Positions 11,046-31,379 are shown, counted from the first letter of the stretch. The stretch is 64,000 bases of DNA from Channallabes apus (GCA_030522415.1 CM060131.1:5877203-5941202); one strand, 5' to 3'. Numbers and translations: made by a program. Notes: generated by a model not told the origin, from the sequence alone.

Positions 11046-12870
11046 TTATTTGAATTAAATGGCCAGTTTTTCATTCATATTGTTTGAATTACGCAGGTAA
11101 ACTTTTGAATGTTAAATTGTCTGAAACTGATAAACCACTTTTTTTTTTTGTTGTTGCAGAGAATAGAAAATGCCATCAATCTTGTTTTGCGAGCGTCACC
11201 CCTTCTTATGTTTTCTGTTTTTTAAAATATCTGCTGCATTTCTGCCACCTACTGGGCTGGAGTGTAGCACAAAAGCATGACATTTAAACAATCACAATTA
11301 ACACAGCATTTAAATGGTTATAAGATACTTTCAGCGATTTTTTTTTTTTTTTTTTTTTTTTATTTTATTGCTTAAAAGACCTGTAAGAAATATAGCTGCT
11401 TGAGTCAAATCTGGCAGTAATTCATTATAGCTAATGAATCGAATAAAAAAAACCCTAATGCCGACATAAAATTGAATTGAGTCTACCTATAATTCACAGC
11501 CCTAGTAATAATGCTAAACTGGGATCACTAATCATCTCTGACTATATTCTGCAGATTAATTTCAGTTTGCAAGATTGATATAATTGCATCTAAATTAACT
11601 TATTTCTGCAGTTAAGTATTATTTTTATATACCACTTGAGCTGCTGTTTTTCTTGCTGCGCATCCATAAGCTCCATGATTGCCTAGTGCCACTGTGATTG
11701 ACAGGAGAGAGTGTATGCCATCATTCTCACTCGGAGAACACTGGCAATTTCACTTGTCAGAATTTAAACTCCCGATGAGTGGTTGAAGCCCTTTTATTCC
11801 TGTTTGCGGTTAAATTCCGTCTCTTCTGTCTGCCTGCATTGATAACAAACAGGCTGAGGACGAAATTCCCTGTATAATATATGCAGGTTAAGCCACGGAC
11901 AAGCCACGAGAGGACATGAAACAAGCACCTAGATGCTGATTTATTCACTGGCGCAGACGATTTGACTGCACTAAATGCAGCAACATCAATCAAAAATTAG
12001 TCTATACATCTTCAACACCTTTACACCTTCGGTCCCGGAATATTTGTGTCCATTTCCTTCACTATTTTGTAGTCTAATGAAGTATGTAAATAAGGAAAGG
12101 TTGTCTTTCGGGGAGGCTGCGCCGTCCGTCTGAGACGTCTCATTCCATTGCCTTTTGTGTGTTTATGGCGTCGGGGCTTCCAGCCAACCGAGTCCTCACT
12201 CTTCATTTATAATTAACGTGAGTTATGAAATCCTGAGAGGACATAAAATGAGATTTAACAGTTTGCAACAGGCCACTTAATTTAAACAAAGTAATAAAGG
12301 ATTTTTGACCATGTGAAACAGCCCGGCGCTTAATGAAATGGCTTCTTGCAGACGAGCAGATATAATTTAGTGGCGTAATAATGTCCCCCGTTTTTAATTT
12401 TTGGAGCCTCGTCCTTGCCTTCGGTCCTCACGCATTAGCACGTTCACTTTGGACGGCAGACAGCTGAATTGGTTTCTATTCGAGCTGTGCTAGATCTTTA
12501 ATGTTTGTTAATTGGAAAAAACTAAACAAGAAGATGCTGATGCGAAGTTGTGGTCAATGTGGCGAAAATATTATATTGTAAAGACATTATGATGATGTAT
12601 TATGCTAGTAAGGAAAACAGGTTTAAATCTCTAGTAATTTTACTAACGTGTTGTGAAAGGGGGAACATTACACAATTGATAAAGGCATCCGTTTTACTGT
12701 CCAAACAAAGTTTGTTACTTCAATATAAAACTATCTACAATACCCCTGATACTCTCAGGAAAGTCTACTTCGGTGTGATAAATCATGAAACTGTTTAGTA
12801 GGGATGTGGACAGGCATGCAAATATCGAGTTAATCATTTGATACGGTAAAACCACTTTGGTCATTTGTTA
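11046..12870. other. Non-coding DNA with a mixed-composition block
   Basis: No gene or transposon is recognised. A poly-T run lies at about 11339-11360. From about 11660 to 12520 the sequence is less AT-rich and free of visible repeats, with several TAATTA-like and octamer-like words. It is a plausible conserved non-coding element, but this cannot be tested without alignment. Confidence 0.4.
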
Positions 12871-12879
12871 TGTCCTACA

Positions 12880-13150
12880 TAGACGGTGAGTCTTGCGGGC
12901 GGTCAAGATGTAATCTATACAGTATACTTGTTCAAGATGGTTGCTGTAATGACCCATTAGTTCACGGCGTCGGTCACTGCTGTAAGGGGAAGTTACATCG
13001 CTGAGGACGCTTGCAAACTGCAGGCGTTCACACAGATGTATACGCTGCAGGCGATTTCCACACGCTATTAAGCCTACGGGGAGAACATGCAAGCTCCAAG
13101 TACAGAGGGCCCGGCGGCAAGATTCCAACCTCGAACTCTATGTAGATATG
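12880..13150 (-). mobile_element. Degenerate tRNA-related SINE (minus strand)
   Basis: The words ACGGGGAGAACATGCAAGCT and ACAGAGGGCCCGGCGG are the reverse complement of the body shared by the SINE copies at 27.9, 33.7 and 40.9 kb. The copy is old and its ends are uncertain. Confidence 0.55.
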
Positions 13151-13357
13151 ACGCCATTTAAGCCGCCTCGAGAGATCATCCATTCCCAATAACAAGCAGT
13201 ACAACTCATTTAAAAGTAATTACGCTATGGTGGACACAAATCCAGTCTGACAAATTTGTTCATTTATGTCACGTCTCAACAATTATTTTCCTTCAGGCTG
13301 ACCACTGAAGCATGAAGCATCCATTTTCCGTCTTCATTACTTGTTTCAGGAAATATA

Positions 13358-13770
13358 AACTCACCAACCCAGGCTATTAAGAACGCTTGTACACCTGCTT
13401 ATTCATGTAATGATCTAATCGGTCAATCAATCATGTGTCTCTGTAGACGTTAAATAGAACGGTGCGAAAAAGCAAAGAAATTGTTGCGGAGGAGAATCAG
13501 CTAACAGGAAGGCTACAGTAACCCGAACTAACCGTTCATTACAACGTGGTAAGCGGAAAAGCATCTCAGAAAGCACAGCGTAGCAAATCTCGATTTGAAA
13601 AGCCGACAAAATGAGACGAGCACACCGGGTTAGAGTCCTGTCAGACAAGAAAAGGAATATGAGGCTAAAAAGGGCAGAGAGTCACCCGAAACTGGACAGC
13701 TGAAGATTGGAAAAATGTCATTTGGTCTTTTTCCAGTCTGTCCAGTTTCACTGAGCTGACATTTAGTAAA
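13358..13770 (+). mobile_element. Tc1 family A relic
   Basis: Fragments of a common teleost Tc1 transposon are strung together with deletions: GTACACCTGCTTATTCATG near the left end, then GGAAGGCTACAGTAACCCGA, GAAAAGCATCTCAGAAAGCA and GACAGCTGAAGATTGGAAAA. Relatives lie at 14.2, 20.8 and 27.3 kb. The catalytic end is missing. Confidence 0.7.
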
Positions 13771-14027
13771 GGTTTTTGTGTGTGTGTGTGTGTATTTTTG
13801 TCTGTGTGTGAGTGATTTATGCTTCTGACACACAAACATGTGCACCGTCACCGACGGGAGAGATGTTTAAATGCAGCTGAAAAATGATGCATGATTACAT
13901 CCTATTAAATACGCATTTTCCTCTGTCCTTCATGCAGTTATTAAAAATAACATTATTCAGAAAGCACTAACAATGACCTTCTTTTTTTTTTTGTTTTTTG
14001 TTTGTTCCCTCCCCTCCTTTCCGTCAG

Positions 14028-14109
14028 TCTGCAGACGTGGTTCGGGCTTGAACTGAGCGCGCTCAGGAGTGAATGAACCCCCGCCCATCCTCACATTGCC
14101 ACGACAACG
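14028..14109 (+). other. pdcd10: PDCD10 5' UTR part of the first coding exon
   Basis: A long pyrimidine tract (13981-14020) ends in the acceptor CCGTCAG (14021-14027). The 82 bases from there to the ATG are untranslated. An upstream non-coding exon must therefore exist. Confidence 0.6.
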
Positions 14110-22478
<8,369 letters not shown>

Positions 22479-22900
22479 GAGATTCATTCTGCCTTCATTT
22501 ATTATTATTTTTTTTAAAACTACGATATAACCTTCAAACGAACATGAAAAAATGTTGGGGACTGTATAATTTATTAATCTCATGGGCCAATTACTTTTGG
22601 GATATTCATTCCTTTCTTCTTGTCTGATTTCTAATTTCATTTAATAGCTGGGGTAAAAGCCAAGAATTTTTCATACCATTTCCTTCCTCTTTCTTTTTCT
22701 CCCACCATCCTTCATCCAAGTTTCTCTCTCTCTCTCTCCCCCCCCCCCCCCCCCTTTTTTTTTTTTTTTTTTTAAACGGAAATGGTTCCAGACATTAGTG
22801 AAAAAGGACATCTGAAGTTCTCTCTCTAAATGCTGGACTTTTTCTGTCCCTCGAGGAGAAGGAGAACAGGCAGACGGGAGATTGTATATTTAATAAATAT
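22479..22900 (+). other. pdcd10: PDCD10 3' UTR with candidate polyadenylation signal
   Basis: No second gene is seen after the stop codon. AATAAA is present at 22892-22897 and, as an alternative, at 23519-23524. Between stop and signal lies a pyrimidine tract of TC repeats, then about 17 C and about 19 T (22722-22773). Confidence 0.5.
22722..22773. repeat. (TC)n-C17-T19 pyrimidine tract
   Basis: Strictly pyrimidine: TC dinucleotides, then a run of C (22738-22754), then a run of T (22755-22773). It lies in the presumed PDCD10 3' UTR. Homopolymer lengths in the assembly may not be exact. Confidence 0.9.
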
Positions 22901-23034
22901 TAGGTAGCAGAGATATTCAAATAAATAGACTGCATCTTGTCTACTATTCCTTGATCTCCTATTTATTTACTTATTGTATTTATTATCATTTGGATTTTCT
23001 GACCTTTTTATAGACTTGCATGCGTTGCTGCAAG

Positions 23035-23110
23035 AATGTATTCATTCATTTATTGTTAGTAACAGCTTTATCCTGCATTGGGAGTTGAAGCCTATCTCTG
23101 GAACATATTC
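23035..23110 (-). mobile_element. SINE fragment
   Basis: ATTCATTCATTTATTG followed by TAACAGCTTTATCCTG and GCCTATCTCTGG is the reverse complement of the 3' end shared by the SINEs at 27.9 and 40.9 kb (CCAGGCTCC, CAGGATAAAGCGG). The rest of 22.9-24.0 kb shows nothing else recognisable except a poly-T run at about 23799-23819. Confidence 0.5.
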
Positions 23111-24057
23111 ACAACAGTGAGTTGTACTATTTATAGGCAGATAGCACATTTATAATTACTGCTATAGTAAACTTTCATCACTTCTATGCACATACTGCTT
23201 AGGTAATCGGCACTTTTCTGTGTTTGGGACGGGTTCTATCTTGCAAACGCATTCAAAACAATTCAAATGGTTTTTGTTTGCGTAGCACAGACTTCCTGCT
23301 TGCAACAGCAGTTCTCCGATAGGGAGTACATTATCCACTGAGCAAGGAGTAAGTGTTGAGCTTACACTGTTTATGCGAAGTGCAAATATTTGGTGTGTTT
23401 CAATATTTATCTCTCCATTTTCCTAGAATCATCCTATTCTACTGTTGGAGCCTACTGTAGGGTGGTGTTTGTAAATAGAATTTATAATGTGTTCAAAAAA
23501 CATGAATGCTTTAAGCCCAATAAATGCCTCACAATCATGCTGATGTCATGCAGAATTTGAGTACATTTACTCGATACACTTAGGATAACGTGTCATTTTT
23601 GGTCGCATCTTTCTAGGCCAACATAATTAGCAACACAGACAAGAATTAACAGGATATTGCACTTGACTTGTAGTGAACCTTTAGACCAACCCTGTAACAG
23701 CCAGTCGACAACATTCAGTAATTCAGCATGCAGTCTAACCGCTTGTTTATAGTGGGTTTGAAATGTACTTCGGTTCAGTTTTCTTTGGGACTGTATGTTT
23801 TTTTTTTTTTTTTTTTTTTCTGTGTGTGAGAGAACCACAGTAAAGTCACTATCATTACATTCCAGCCCAATCCATCTCAAAAGCCAAACAGAAGCCTTGA
23901 AAGCATACTCAAAGGATTTGAGCATTAGAAAAGGGAAGACACATTTTTCTTCGCAAGGGAGCAAGGTCAACGTCGTGCAAACACATTTCATATCTCCGGA
24001 CTTAATCCGCTCCATAATGGATAACATGCAGTAGGTATTGCAGGGTTCGCGGCGCAC

Positions 24058-24225
24058 ATCGATCAGCCGTAACATTAAAACCACTGACAGGTGAAGCGAA
24101 TAATACTGATTATCTCGTTACAACGGCACCTGTCAAATGGTGGGATATGTTAAGCAGCTGGTGAACAGTCAGTTCTTTTAAATTCATGTGTTAAAAGCAG
24201 GAAAATGGATTTAAGTATAGGGTAG
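24058..24225 (+). mobile_element. Tc1 family B 5'-end relic
   Basis: The terminus GATCAGCCGTAACATTAAAA is followed by CCACTGACAGGTGAAG, TTATCTCGTTACAACGGCAC and GAACAGTCAGTTCTT. These are the leader of a Tc1 family whose deleted relative is at 25.66-26.13 kb. No transposase remains. Confidence 0.7.
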
Positions 24226-24549
24226 AGATCGCTTCTGATGGGGTCTGCTTAGAAAATGTACAGGTAATTGATCTAGATTCGAGGAACAAATCAGTGTAAT
24301 TATTTCAGTCTGGACTGGGAGAAGCTTGAGGTTCTATTGTTCTCAAAATAGCCATCAAATTATCTTTTTCCTTGATCGCATTGATGACGATTTAAATAAA
24401 AATAGGGAATTGTTTGGTTTTGGTGTTTTTGGCAGTAGCAACCTACCTGTGGTTTTAAAAAGTGACCTTCCATGGGAAGTTTGGAAATCTACCATTTTAG
24501 TTTGACATCATTTTTGTCTGAGTCGTCGGTTATATTAATACCTCTTTAG

Positions 24550-24785
24550 TGCTCAGGATATTTGTATAACCCTGGCAAACCATGTCTTTATGGACTTCAC
24601 TTTGTGCACAGGGGCACTGTCATGCTCGAACAGGTTTAGGCCGCTTAAGTTCCAGTGAAGGGAAATTATAATGCGTCCTATACGATTGTGGTCTTTCCAT
24701 CTTTATGGCAACTGTTTGGGGAAGACCCACATATGGGTGTGATGTTCAATTGTCCTTCACACCCATATGTGCAGCTAACTTCACA
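24550..24785 (-). mobile_element. Tc1 family C relic (minus strand)
   Basis: On the minus strand it reads as the family C transposase region around the second catalytic D: GTTCGAGCATGACAGTGCCC, preceded by an upstream part with TGGGTCTTCCCCAAACAG. It decays into CACCCATATGTG at the element end. It lies opposite in orientation to the relic at 15.0 kb. Confidence 0.6.
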
Positions 24786-25662
24786 CAGCTACCTCGTAAG
24801 TGCTATGTCATTTTGCGAATCGAATAATAAAGAGGCAGCGTGAAGACTTGTAAGCTTCCTAATTTTAAACCTGATTTCCAAAAACATTCTTCTGGATAAG
24901 TAAATAATTCTGTTAAAGAGTACAAGATTTAAAAGTCTGAAAATATGTCAGAAACAGCTTTTAGAAATAAATAAAGTTGTATTTTATTCATATAAAAAGT
25001 CATGGTACAAGGTTACGGAACATGGTTGTAGTCTTGAAGAAAATTTCTTTATTATAAACACAATTATTATTATTACTGTTCTTTGAATCACATTAATTTT
25101 ACTGATGGAAATCCTAATTTAGGATTAGGAATAATTAAGGTATTATTATTATTTTATATCTGATAATTATCAGGAAATAAAAATTTAAGTCGTACATAAT
25201 TGATTTTCATTTGTTACCTAGCACTCAATAGTTGACAGATTTAATGATGTACTTGATATTTAAGAATGTTAATGCCATAGAGCACAACTTTAGATTAAGG
25301 CTTAGTTGTACTGCAAAAATAGAAAATAAAATAAAACACCACTCCAAACCTGTTTGAAGCTATTCATTGAGTTGCCAATTATCACATAACATTGTCACAT
25401 AATTTTAGTTACAAGCATTTAACTAATTGAATATGATATTTCAATTGATGTTGCTAAGCAACATAGAATAGAAACATAGAACATCTTCTGTCTCATACAT
25501 GCAACTATGAAACAATGAAAACTTCAAAGTTCTAGATAATAGGCATCTGCTACAGTAAATGTATTCATTTTATATTATGGATTGTTTTTCTGTACATAGC
25601 TGTTATCTTTAAAGAAGGTCTACCTGTAATCATCATGGTTAACAATCACATGTACAGTACAC

Positions 25663-26137
25663 GGATCAGGCATAACATTAACACCACAACCAGGTCAATT
25701 AAATAACTATCAATTCTATTCCAGTAACATGGTCACAGGATCATGCGCACCCAAGGCACCGGTCAAGTCCCACAGAAAAGCCCAAGTAGCACAAATTGCT
25801 GAATAAATTTTGAAAAAAAGTTCATATTAGCTATGATAGAAAGGTATCCGAACACTCGGTGCATCACAGCTTGGGCTTAGCAGGCAAAGAGTGAAATGTT
25901 GTTGATCCGTAGATCTGTTCCTCAGATTCATTCCGATCGAGCACCCAGGTGATGTGCTGGACAAACAAGTCTGATCCATGGAAGTCTCACCTTGCAACTT
26001 ACAGCACTTGAAGGATCTGCTAACATCCTGGTTCCAGACACCACAGCACACCTTTGGATGGTCTCGTTGATGTCATGCCTCGGGGGGCCACAGCTGTTTT
26101 GATGGTACAAGGGGAACGTTAATGTTATGGCTGCACC
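25663..26137 (+). mobile_element. Tc1 family B internally deleted copy
   Basis: Terminal repeats are recognisable: GATCAGGCATAACATTAACA at the left and GTTAATGTTATGGCTGCAC at the right. Between them are joined remnants of a transposase gene: CAAATTGCTGAATAAA, AGCTATGATAGAAAGGTATC, ATTCCGATCGAGCACCCAGG (the NPIEH segment) and GTGATGTGCTGGACAAACAA. It is non-autonomous and decayed. Confidence 0.75.
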
Positions 26138-27329
26138 TTATAGTCCATTTAAAAATACTGTATATGGTGGACATCATTACCCGATGGATTTGATAGGGAC
26201 TTCCTTGTGGGGTTACGATCTCTTTTATTTTTTAATTGCTAAAAAGCTTCTGTTTTGAAATGAATATCAAATTAAATGACTGTGACCTGATTCGAAACCT
26301 CATGTTCACACATGAAAGCGTTGATCAGCTAATTATTATTATCTCGGGCCATTAAATAATGTGTAGGAATCGGAATCGTGAACGATCCCCGAGGGTTTCA
26401 GTCATGAAAAAAAAAAAAACGAATTATTTCGGCTCCGTTGATTTTCTACTAATTCTGTTTTGTTAGAAAGATAAAGTTGGGTCTAGAGGGCCGAGCACAT
26501 ACAATACATGTCTAACAAGATTTCACCGAATCAGGTGTTTGTAAATGCAAATGACAATTAAATGTAGTGTACGTCCAAAGTATGATCATTTTCCAACTCC
26601 TTTTGAGATTTTAATGCTTCATGGTACTGTATGTGTAGGGAGGCTCATTTTCTTAATGAACTTTGTTAGATACTATATAATGCTACTGAAGAAATGTGTG
26701 TTTTTAGTCAGTGAGGACTGTAATGAATATTGGATGGTGAATATTGTTTAGACGACTCTTTAGTATCAAAACAATTTAAAACCTCCGGTCCCTGTTTTAT
26801 TTTCCAGCTTTGTCTCATTTCAGTCCCTTTGAAATGCACTTTAAAAATCTTGTAGCGGGAGTAAAGTGCCTCACCAGGGAATAATGGTTTATTATGACAG
26901 TTGTGTATTCTCTTTTGTGGCATTTTAGTCAAATAAAAAAAATAAAAAAATAATGAGCAATTTTGAATCTCTGCGGTGAAGAAGACAATAAACTCTGGTA
27001 TATTTGAAATGTCCTGGAAATTACAGAATACAGAAGACACAGCCTATTCAATTATTTTCTTTTTAAAACGATATATTCAAAGATATTAAATTATCACTGC
27101 TTCAGATGTCATGCTGGATGTAAGATTTTGAAAAACAATAATACAGAAGCTGTGGTAAAGAAAACTCCTCTATTTTTTCATTTGGATTTTCGAGCTATTT
27201 GTAGAAGAACATTTTGTAACGTGGGATGTGCTGCATTGTCCTCTGCCCCTTGCACTAATCACACTGCTCTGAGTACACACATTTAGACAGACAGTTAGGA
27301 CAAACATGGTGCTCTCCAATTTAATATGG
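26138..27329. other. AT-rich intergenic DNA
   Basis: No gene is recognised. About 26320-26470 is of more mixed composition than its surroundings. Short A runs occur near 26406-26419 and 26934-26950. Confidence 0.5.
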
Positions 27330-27850
27330 GAATATACACTTGCAGAACAGTTTATTGGGAATACCTACTCGTTCGACTACTCGTTCATGCAATTATTTCA
27401 ACAGCCAATCAAGTGTCAGCGATACAATAAAATCATGCAGATGCATTCCAGCAGCTTTAGGTAATGTTGGCAGCAACCATTAAAATGGGGGGAAAATAGA
27501 TGGGCTACAACAGAAGAAAATGACATCGGGGTGTATTTCTGTCAGCCAAGGACTGAAAAGCTGAGGCTGCACTCGAGATTGAACAGTTAAACACTCAAAA
27601 ATGTCGCCTCGTCTGGTAAATCTCGATTTCTGCTAAGGCACACGCATGGAAGGGTCAGAATTCCCTTCCATTAGCTTAAATACATGAACGTTTGAGTATC
27701 GCTGTTCGTCCCTTCATGATCACAATTTAACCACCTTCAAATGGCTTATTCTAATGGCGTGACGCCTGAAACCAGTAGAATCTTTGTGACCAGGATCTCA
27801 AAGGAATGTTCCATGGCATGAAGAATTGAGGATGTTTTGGGGTCCATTCC
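27330..27850 (+). mobile_element. Tc1 family A relic
   Basis: Joined remnants are CAGTTTATTGGGAATACCTA at the left, AAAATCATGCAGATGCATTC, TAGATGGGCTACAACAGAAG, TCTCGATTTCTGCTAAGGCA (first catalytic D region) and CAAAGGAATGTTCCATGGCA near the C-terminus. Several deletions make it non-coding. Confidence 0.7.
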
Positions 27851-27914
27851 ATTGTTAGTATTGTACAAGGGTGGTTCAAGTCAAACTGGGACTTTTGATT
27901 GTGCAGAATAACAA

Positions 27915-28245
27915 AACACAGTTAGCAGATTAGCACTGTCGACTTGTACCTCCAGGGTCTGGGTTCGATTCCCGTCTCTGTGTGCATGGAGTTTTCATGT
28001 TCTCCCTGTGCTCGGTGGGTTTCCTCCGGGTACTCCGGTTTCCTCCCACAGTCCAAAGGCTAATTGGTGTTCCCAAATTGCGTGAATGAGGGTGTGAGTG
28101 TGTGTATGTGTGTGTGCCTTGCGATGGATTGGTACCCTGTCCATGGTGTACCCTGCCTCGTGCCCTAAGCCTCCTGGGATAGGCTCCAGGTCCCCGCGAC
28201 CCTGAATACAGGATAAAGCGGTATAGAAGATGAGTGAGAGTGAGT
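27915..28245 (+). mobile_element. tRNA-related SINE (full-length-like copy)
   Basis: The head has a box A-like AGCAGATTAGCACTGTCGAC and a box B GGTTCGATTCCCG (about 27962-27974). The body runs through CATGTTCTCCCTGTG, TCCTCCCACAGTCCAAAG, GCGATGGATTGGTACCCTGT and CTCCTGGGATAGGCTCCAGG to a GATAAAGCGGTATAGAAGAT tail. It resembles the Mermaid-type SINE of catfish and other teleosts. Related copies are at 33.7, 40.9, 44.9, 56.7 and 61.2 kb. Confidence 0.75.
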
Positions 28246-28909
28246 GAGAATTTAATGAAACATTACAGGTATATTATTTAGGCGTTATTATAAGCAGTTT
28301 TGTGCCAGATTACCTAACAGCAGTCATTGCTTTTTGGGATGAATACAGCGCTTTTTCCCTTGGGGTGGGCGTGGCTAAATGCGGTAACACCCCCGATCAA
28401 GTTTACCGTAAATACCATGAGTGCGCGGAATACACAGAAATTACTGTAATGCTCCTCTAAAGCGCCCCTAATCTTAACAAACACAAATAAACGTACAACA
28501 CAGCATGGCTTAGTCCGAGAAAATTTATGTACTTTAGAAAACTGAATCAAATGAACAGATAATTGTGTGTTTATTCTGCCCAGGGGAAGTTTAAAACCAA
28601 TTTGTCTCATATGGTCCGAAACCGTGGTGCTAATTAAAGCAATAGTTTGTAGCGCCACTATGTGATAAAACACGGGTTGTTAGAGCAAAGATATCTGCAG
28701 CAGTCCGAGGTGATGCTATGAACAGTCATGGATCGGATATAATACAGTACTTAAAACTGGGAGTGTATTAGGCTGAGGACGAAGAATGCACACTTCAGGA
28801 AAAGTGATAATATTATTAATATTATATTAATATTATATTGTATTGTTTTTCTATTCCTGAAGTATGTATGCATTTCCTTGGCCCATCAATGACGGGTACT
28901 AATACAATA
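28246..28909. other. Intergenic DNA without recognised features
   Basis: Includes a short ATATTATTA-rich tract near 28811-28845. The minus-strand open frame at 28314-28673 has no resemblance to a known family and is probably chance. Confidence 0.4.
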
Positions 28910-30541
28910 CAGTGGTGTGAAAAACTATTTGCCCCCTTCCTGATTTCTTATTCTTTTGCATGTTTGTCACACTTAAATGTTTCTGCTCATCAAAAACCGT
29001 TAACTGTTAGTCAAAGATAACATAATTGAACACAAAATGCAGTTTTTAAATGAAGGTTTATGTTATTAAGGGAGAAAAAAACTCCAAATCTACATGGCCA
29101 TGTGTGAAAAAGTGATTGCCCCCCTTGTTAAAAAATAACTTAACTGTGGTTTATCACACCTGAGTTCAATTTCTGTAGTCACCTCCAGGCCTGATTACTG
29201 CCACACCTGTTTCAATCAAGAAATCACTTAAATAGGAGCTACCTGACACAGAGAAGTAGACCAAAAGCACCTCAAAAGCTAGACATCATGCCAAGATCCA
29301 AAGAAATTCAGGAACAAATGAGAACAAAAGTAATTGAGATCTATCAGTCTGGTAAAGGTTATAAAGCCATTTCTAAAGCTTTGGAACTCCAGCAAACCAC
29401 AGTGAGAGCCATTATCCACAAATGGCAAAAACATGGAACAGTGGTGAACCTTCCCAGGAGTGGCCGGCCGACCAAAATTACCCCAAGAGAGCAGAGACGA
29501 CTCATCCGAGAGGCCACAAAACATCTGGCCACAAAAGACCAGGACAACATCTAAAGAACTGCAGGCCTCACTTGCCTCAATTAAGGTCAGTGTTCACGAC
29601 TCCACCATAAGAAAGAGACTGGGCAAAAACGGCCTGCATGGCAGATTTCCAAGGCGCAAACCACTTTTAAGCAAAAAGAACATTAAGGCTCGTCTCAATT
29701 TTGCTAAAAAACATCTCAATGATTGCCAAGACTGTTGGGAAAATACCTTGTGGACCGACGAGACAAAAGTTGAACTTTTTGGAAGGTGCGTGTCCCGTTA
29801 CATCTGGCGTAAAAGTAACACAGCATTTCAGAAAAAGAACATCATACCAACAGTAAAATATGGTGGTGGTAGTGTGATGGTCTGGAGTTGTTTTGCTGCT
29901 TCAGGACCTGGAAGGCTTGCTGTGATAGATGGAACCATGAATTCTACTGTCTACCAAAAAATCCTGAAGGAGAATGTCCAGCCATCTGTTCGTCAACTCA
30001 AGCTAAAGCGATCTTGGGTGCTGCAGCAGGACAATGACCCAAAACACACCAGCAAATCCACCTCTGAATGGCTGAAGAAAAACAAAATGAAGCCTTTGGA
30101 GTGGCCTAGTCAAAGTCCTGACCTGAATCCTATTGAGATGTTGTGGCATGACCTTAAAAAGGCGGTTCATGCTAGAAAACCCTCAAATAAAGCTGAATTA
30201 CAACAATTCTGCAAAGATGAGTGGGCCAAAATTCCTCCAGAGCGCTGTAAAAGACTCGTTGCAAGTTATCGCAAACGCTTGATTGCAGTTATTGCTGCTA
30301 AGGGTGGCCCAACCAGTTATTAGGTTCAGGGGGCAATTACTTTTTCACACAGGGCCATGTAGGTTTGGATTTTTTTTCTCCCTAAATAATAAAACCCCTC
30401 ATTTAAAAACTGCATTTTGTGTTTACTTGTGTTATCTTTGACTAATAGTTAAATGTGTTTGATGATCAGAAACATTTTGTGTGACAAACATGCAAAAGAA
30501 TAATAAATCAGGAGGGGGGCAAATAGTTTTTCACACCACTG
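28910..30541 (+). mobile_element. Tc1 family D transposon, nearly complete
   Basis: The terminal inverted repeats are CAGTGGTGTGAAAAACTATT and its exact reverse at the right end. TA duplications lie at 28908-28909 and 30542-30543. The length is 1632 bp, normal for Tc1. It carries one transposase gene with a single visible reading-frame lesion. An inverted near-copy sits at 42.7-44.3 kb. Confidence 0.95.
29288..30323 (+). pseudogene. Tc1 family D transposase, one frameshift
   Basis: The N-terminal domain (MPRSKEIQEQ, helix-turn-helix around GKGYKAISKALELQ) reads from ATG 29288. The linker GRPTKITPREQ follows. Near 29520-29545 this copy has a 15-base duplication and lacks two bases compared with the 43.7-kb copy, so the first frame ends at 29552-29554. 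The rest is open to 30323 in another frame. Catalytic residues are D in WTDETK (29757-29759), D in QQDNDPKH (30030-30032) and E in NPIEMLW (30135-30137), giving DD34E spacing. The C-terminus AAKGGPTSY is intact. Confidence 0.92.
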
Positions 30542-30599
30542 TATAACCCCCAACATTATATATAAATTACTTTAATTTCTCTAAATAACCCCTCTGCCA

Positions 30600-31130
30600 C
30601 ACTAATCTACCTGTTCCAGTATTTCACTTGCGCTTGGATGCCATCAAAGTAGAATTTTCTTTCAGTTTGCCGGAGCCAGGACTTCCTGCTTCATGTCTGA
30701 AATGCTGGCCTCCAAGGAACTCCTTTAATTGCCCCAGCATGTTGAAATCCCCTGGTGTGAGGTCAGGACTGTATGGATGATGTGACAATGGCTCGCAGCC
30801 GAGTTCCTGTAACGTGCAAGTGTTGATGGTGAATGATTACGTGTACTATTCACACAGATGGATGCGTTGGTGACAAGTTATCCGTCAGTTTTCAGGGATC
30901 AGTCCTTCCACTCAATGGATGTTCACCGGAACGACTGTGATGGGCTCACGATTCGTTTGTGTTTTACTGCAGCTAAGAGTCTCATCACCATATGTGCTTG
31001 AGGTCTTCTGTAAATGTCAGTCAGTTTCACGCCTTCATTCACAGGAAATTTCATCGCAAATCCCGATTTGCTTTAAACACCCCTTGTAATTGTATTAAAG
31101 TGCTCAGTGAGTGTAGTATGTTACTGAGCA
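30600..31130 (-). mobile_element. Internally deleted mariner-like relic
   Basis: On the minus strand, 30690-30800 reads HHPYSPDLTPGDF followed by KEFLGGQHF. This is the third-catalytic-residue segment of mariner transposases, with D rather than E. Upstream on the same strand (about 30990-31075) an N-terminal stretch resembling ANRDLR and LTFTEDLKHI can be traced with stops. The middle, including the first catalytic residue, seems to be missing. The ends are undefined. Confidence 0.5.
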
Positions 31131-31379
31131 GAGCCTCTTACTTTTACCAAGAGATTATTTTTTATCTACCATAAACCGGTTTGTGCTTACACAGAGTTTA
31201 CTTCATTGTCCTATTCAAAATGTCCTTTTTTTATTATAGTTTTTTTTCTAACACTCTTGCACCAACCATTAGAGACAGATTATAATGTTTTCCCTTTACC
31301 CTTCCAACATATTCATTCACTATCTACTTCACAGTCTTTAAAATGTTAGCATAAAAAAAATGCCTGTTCCTCAATATAT

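Noticed and set aside
27862..27914. Possible solitary mariner terminal repeat (GGTGGTTCAAGTCAAACTGG)
   Set aside because: It looks like a transposon end, but no partner end or coding remnant could be tied to it.
28314..28673. Minus-strand 119-codon open frame
   Set aside because: No recognisable domain, no splice or promoter context, and a length not unusual for chance.
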